Of a stretch of 39,423 bases of DNA, positions 38,712-39,423 are shown in pieces. Under the pieces are notes generated by a model that saw only the letters and a program-made list of their open reading frames with translations, did not search any database and was not told the DNA's origin. The position numbers and the translations under genes are program-made. Source of the DNA: a virus. Location of the stretch: the IMG/VR virus record IMGVR_UViG_3300048997_000494, positions 1 through 39,423 of that record, one strand, 5' to 3'. The stretch's first letter is position 1. Each line of letters opens with the position of its first letter.

Positions 38712-38920
38712 GACCGATCCCCCGCAGCTGCAGCTTTGCGATCGACCAGGACCGGAGATTGCGGGCGTCGACACTCGCATCGCGTAACACAGCGATCGGA
38801 TCGGGAAGCAACCAGCCGCCAGCCGGTTCCATCGCACAGGATGCAAAGGGAGCGCTGACCTGGCACGTCGGCGAAGTCGCGCAAAGGTCCAAATCGGAGA
38901 ACCGCTTGCGTGGCTTTCAT
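38708..38920 (-). CDS. Small zinc-finger-like protein
   Basis: 70 residues with CILCDGTGWRL and CVTRCECRR: four Cys in a CxxCxGxGW...CxxxCxC pattern, recalling the zinc modules of phage replication loaders and DnaJ-type ribbons. ATG overlaps the upstream TGA and its own TGA overlaps the next ATG. Ends LVDRKAAAAGDRS, shared with the gene at 37999-38343. Function unknown. Confidence 0.65.
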   Translation of the reverse strand: MKATQAVLRFGPLRDFADVPGQRSLCILCDGTGWRLVASRSDRCVTRCECRRPQSPVLVDRKAAAAGDRS

Positions 38921-38988
38921 GCTCGCACCATGAAGAGCGCCGCCAGGACCAGGACCAAGGAAACCAGGTCGAAAAGGTCCGTGATCAT
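38917..38988 (-). CDS. Tiny membrane peptide, uncertain
   Basis: 23 residues: MITDLFDLVSLVLVLAALFM onward, essentially one membrane helix. Its TGA overlaps the next ATG (ATGA, 38917-38920). A longer frame starts at 39117 but its N-terminal part is not convincing. There is no good ribosome site. The gap 38989-39153 otherwise holds no firm gene. Confidence 0.35.
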   Translation of the reverse strand: MITDLFDLVSLVLVLAALFMVRA

Positions 38989-39033
38989 GCTCGGGGGAAT
39001 ACGGCTAGAGAGGTTTAGAGTCTTGACACGTAG

Positions 39034-39059
39034 GGACTGGCGTGTTTTTGCGCTAGTCC
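39034..39059. other. Hairpin upstream of the early operon
   Basis: GGACTGGCG (39034-39042) pairs with CGCTAGTCC (39051-39059) through an 8-nt U-rich loop (one G-U wobble in plus-strand RNA). It lies in the gap between the last two genes at the right. A TTGACA occurs at 39023-39028 on plus without a matching -10. Attenuator or chance structure. Confidence 0.3.
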
Positions 39060-39153
39060 AAGCGCCGGAGTTGGGGTATGCTGCAGCTGTCGAAGTCATA
39101 GTTCGACATCGCTTCAAAGCGGCGCGGGAGTTGCAGCCTGCGCCGTTTGCTTT

Positions 39154-39423
39154 TTAGGCGAAGCGATTTCTCCTTCCCTGGAATTGACCGCGCCAATACG
39201 GCGAGGTTTCTCGCGCCGCCGGTTTGCGCGGCACGAAGAAGTCGAGATCCGGACACTGACGATCGCGGAGAGCACACGCCGAGCTCAGTTCACGGAAAAA
39301 TACCAAGAGCACGAGGAGGATGCCGGCGAGACACGCGCCGACGATGAAGACTGCCGCGAGAAGGGAAAAGATTTGCGGGGAATGATCCGCGAAGATTGGA
39401 AGACCGGCCGCGGCGTTCGACAT
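39154..39423 (-). CDS. Small membrane protein, at the right edge
   Basis: 89 residues from ATG at 39421-39423. Residues about 18-43 are a membrane helix (IFSLLAAVFIVGACLAGILL and onward to VFF); the rest is polar with CALRDRQC and a basic C-terminal end. The ribosome site is outside the window, and the ORF may begin further right. First visible gene of the early operon; function unknown. Confidence 0.55.
   Translation of the reverse strand: MSNAAAGLPIFADHSPQIFSLLAAVFIVGACLAGILLVLLVFFRELSSACALRDRQCPDLDFFVPRKPAARETSPYWRGQFQGRRNRFA

Noticed and set aside
1-39423. CRISPR array, rRNA, tRNA or insertion sequence
   Set aside because: No regularly spaced direct repeats, no recognisable RNA gene, and no transposase ORF with terminal repeats were seen.

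Overview
The window reads as most of a tailed-phage (siphovirus-like) prophage or phage genome in a GC-rich soil-type bacterium. An Acidobacteriota host is my best guess, and only a guess: it rests on an He_PIG-type Ig domain and on a small 'EQDP' protein that resembles short proteins I associate with that phylum. No rRNA, tRNA, CRISPR array or insertion sequence was recognised. Almost every gene is on the minus strand, so the phage map runs from right to left. The plus-strand exceptions are the integrase (left end) and an acyltransferase with a small overlapping membrane ORF.

Right to left: (1) 39423-35317, a tightly packed early operon, many genes joined by 4-nt ATGA overlaps, with small zinc-binding and hypothetical proteins, an ASCH-like protein and a HerA/VirD4-like P-loop ATPase. 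(2) 35380-33539, a replication block: a region of direct repeats and hairpins next to a CTTGATA motif, a single-tyrosine HUH rolling-circle Rep (plasmid Rep_1 type) and SSB. (3) 33475-31594, small accessory genes and a protein with a duplicated helix-turn-helix. (4) 31610-22259, a structural protein of uncertain role, small and large (GpA-type) terminase, head-tail joining protein, lambda-type portal, a prohead protease fused to an HK97 capsid, and connector/decoration genes. (5) 22255-13151, tail terminator, tail tube, G/GT chaperone pair with a -1 slippery heptamer, tape measure, DUF2460, DUF2163/BR0599 hub and NlpC/P60 tip peptidase. (6) 13354-7237, tail-tip protein split by one in-frame TAA, followed by two fibre-like proteins that carry apparent Sec signal peptides. 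(7) 7201-6076, acyltransferase on the plus strand. (8) 5838-4036, a lysis-like cassette. (9) 3977-1, small ORFs, a serine recombinase, the tyrosine integrase and a partial zinc-ribbon gene.

The strongest unexplained signal is a dispersed 17-bp element (coding strand consensus AAGTKAATCTCYAATTG). It occurs six times, only between genes and always in the same orientation, and ends 32-39 nt upstream of five start codons: a small left-end gene, the first lysis gene, the tape measure (two copies), the protease-capsid gene and the head-tail joining gene. I infer a phage-specific promoter, operator or leader element that coordinates the late genes. Other notable points are a palindrome flanking one small zinc-binding gene, a 17-mer shared by two divergent intergenic regions, and plasmid-type replication inside a terminase-packaged phage.
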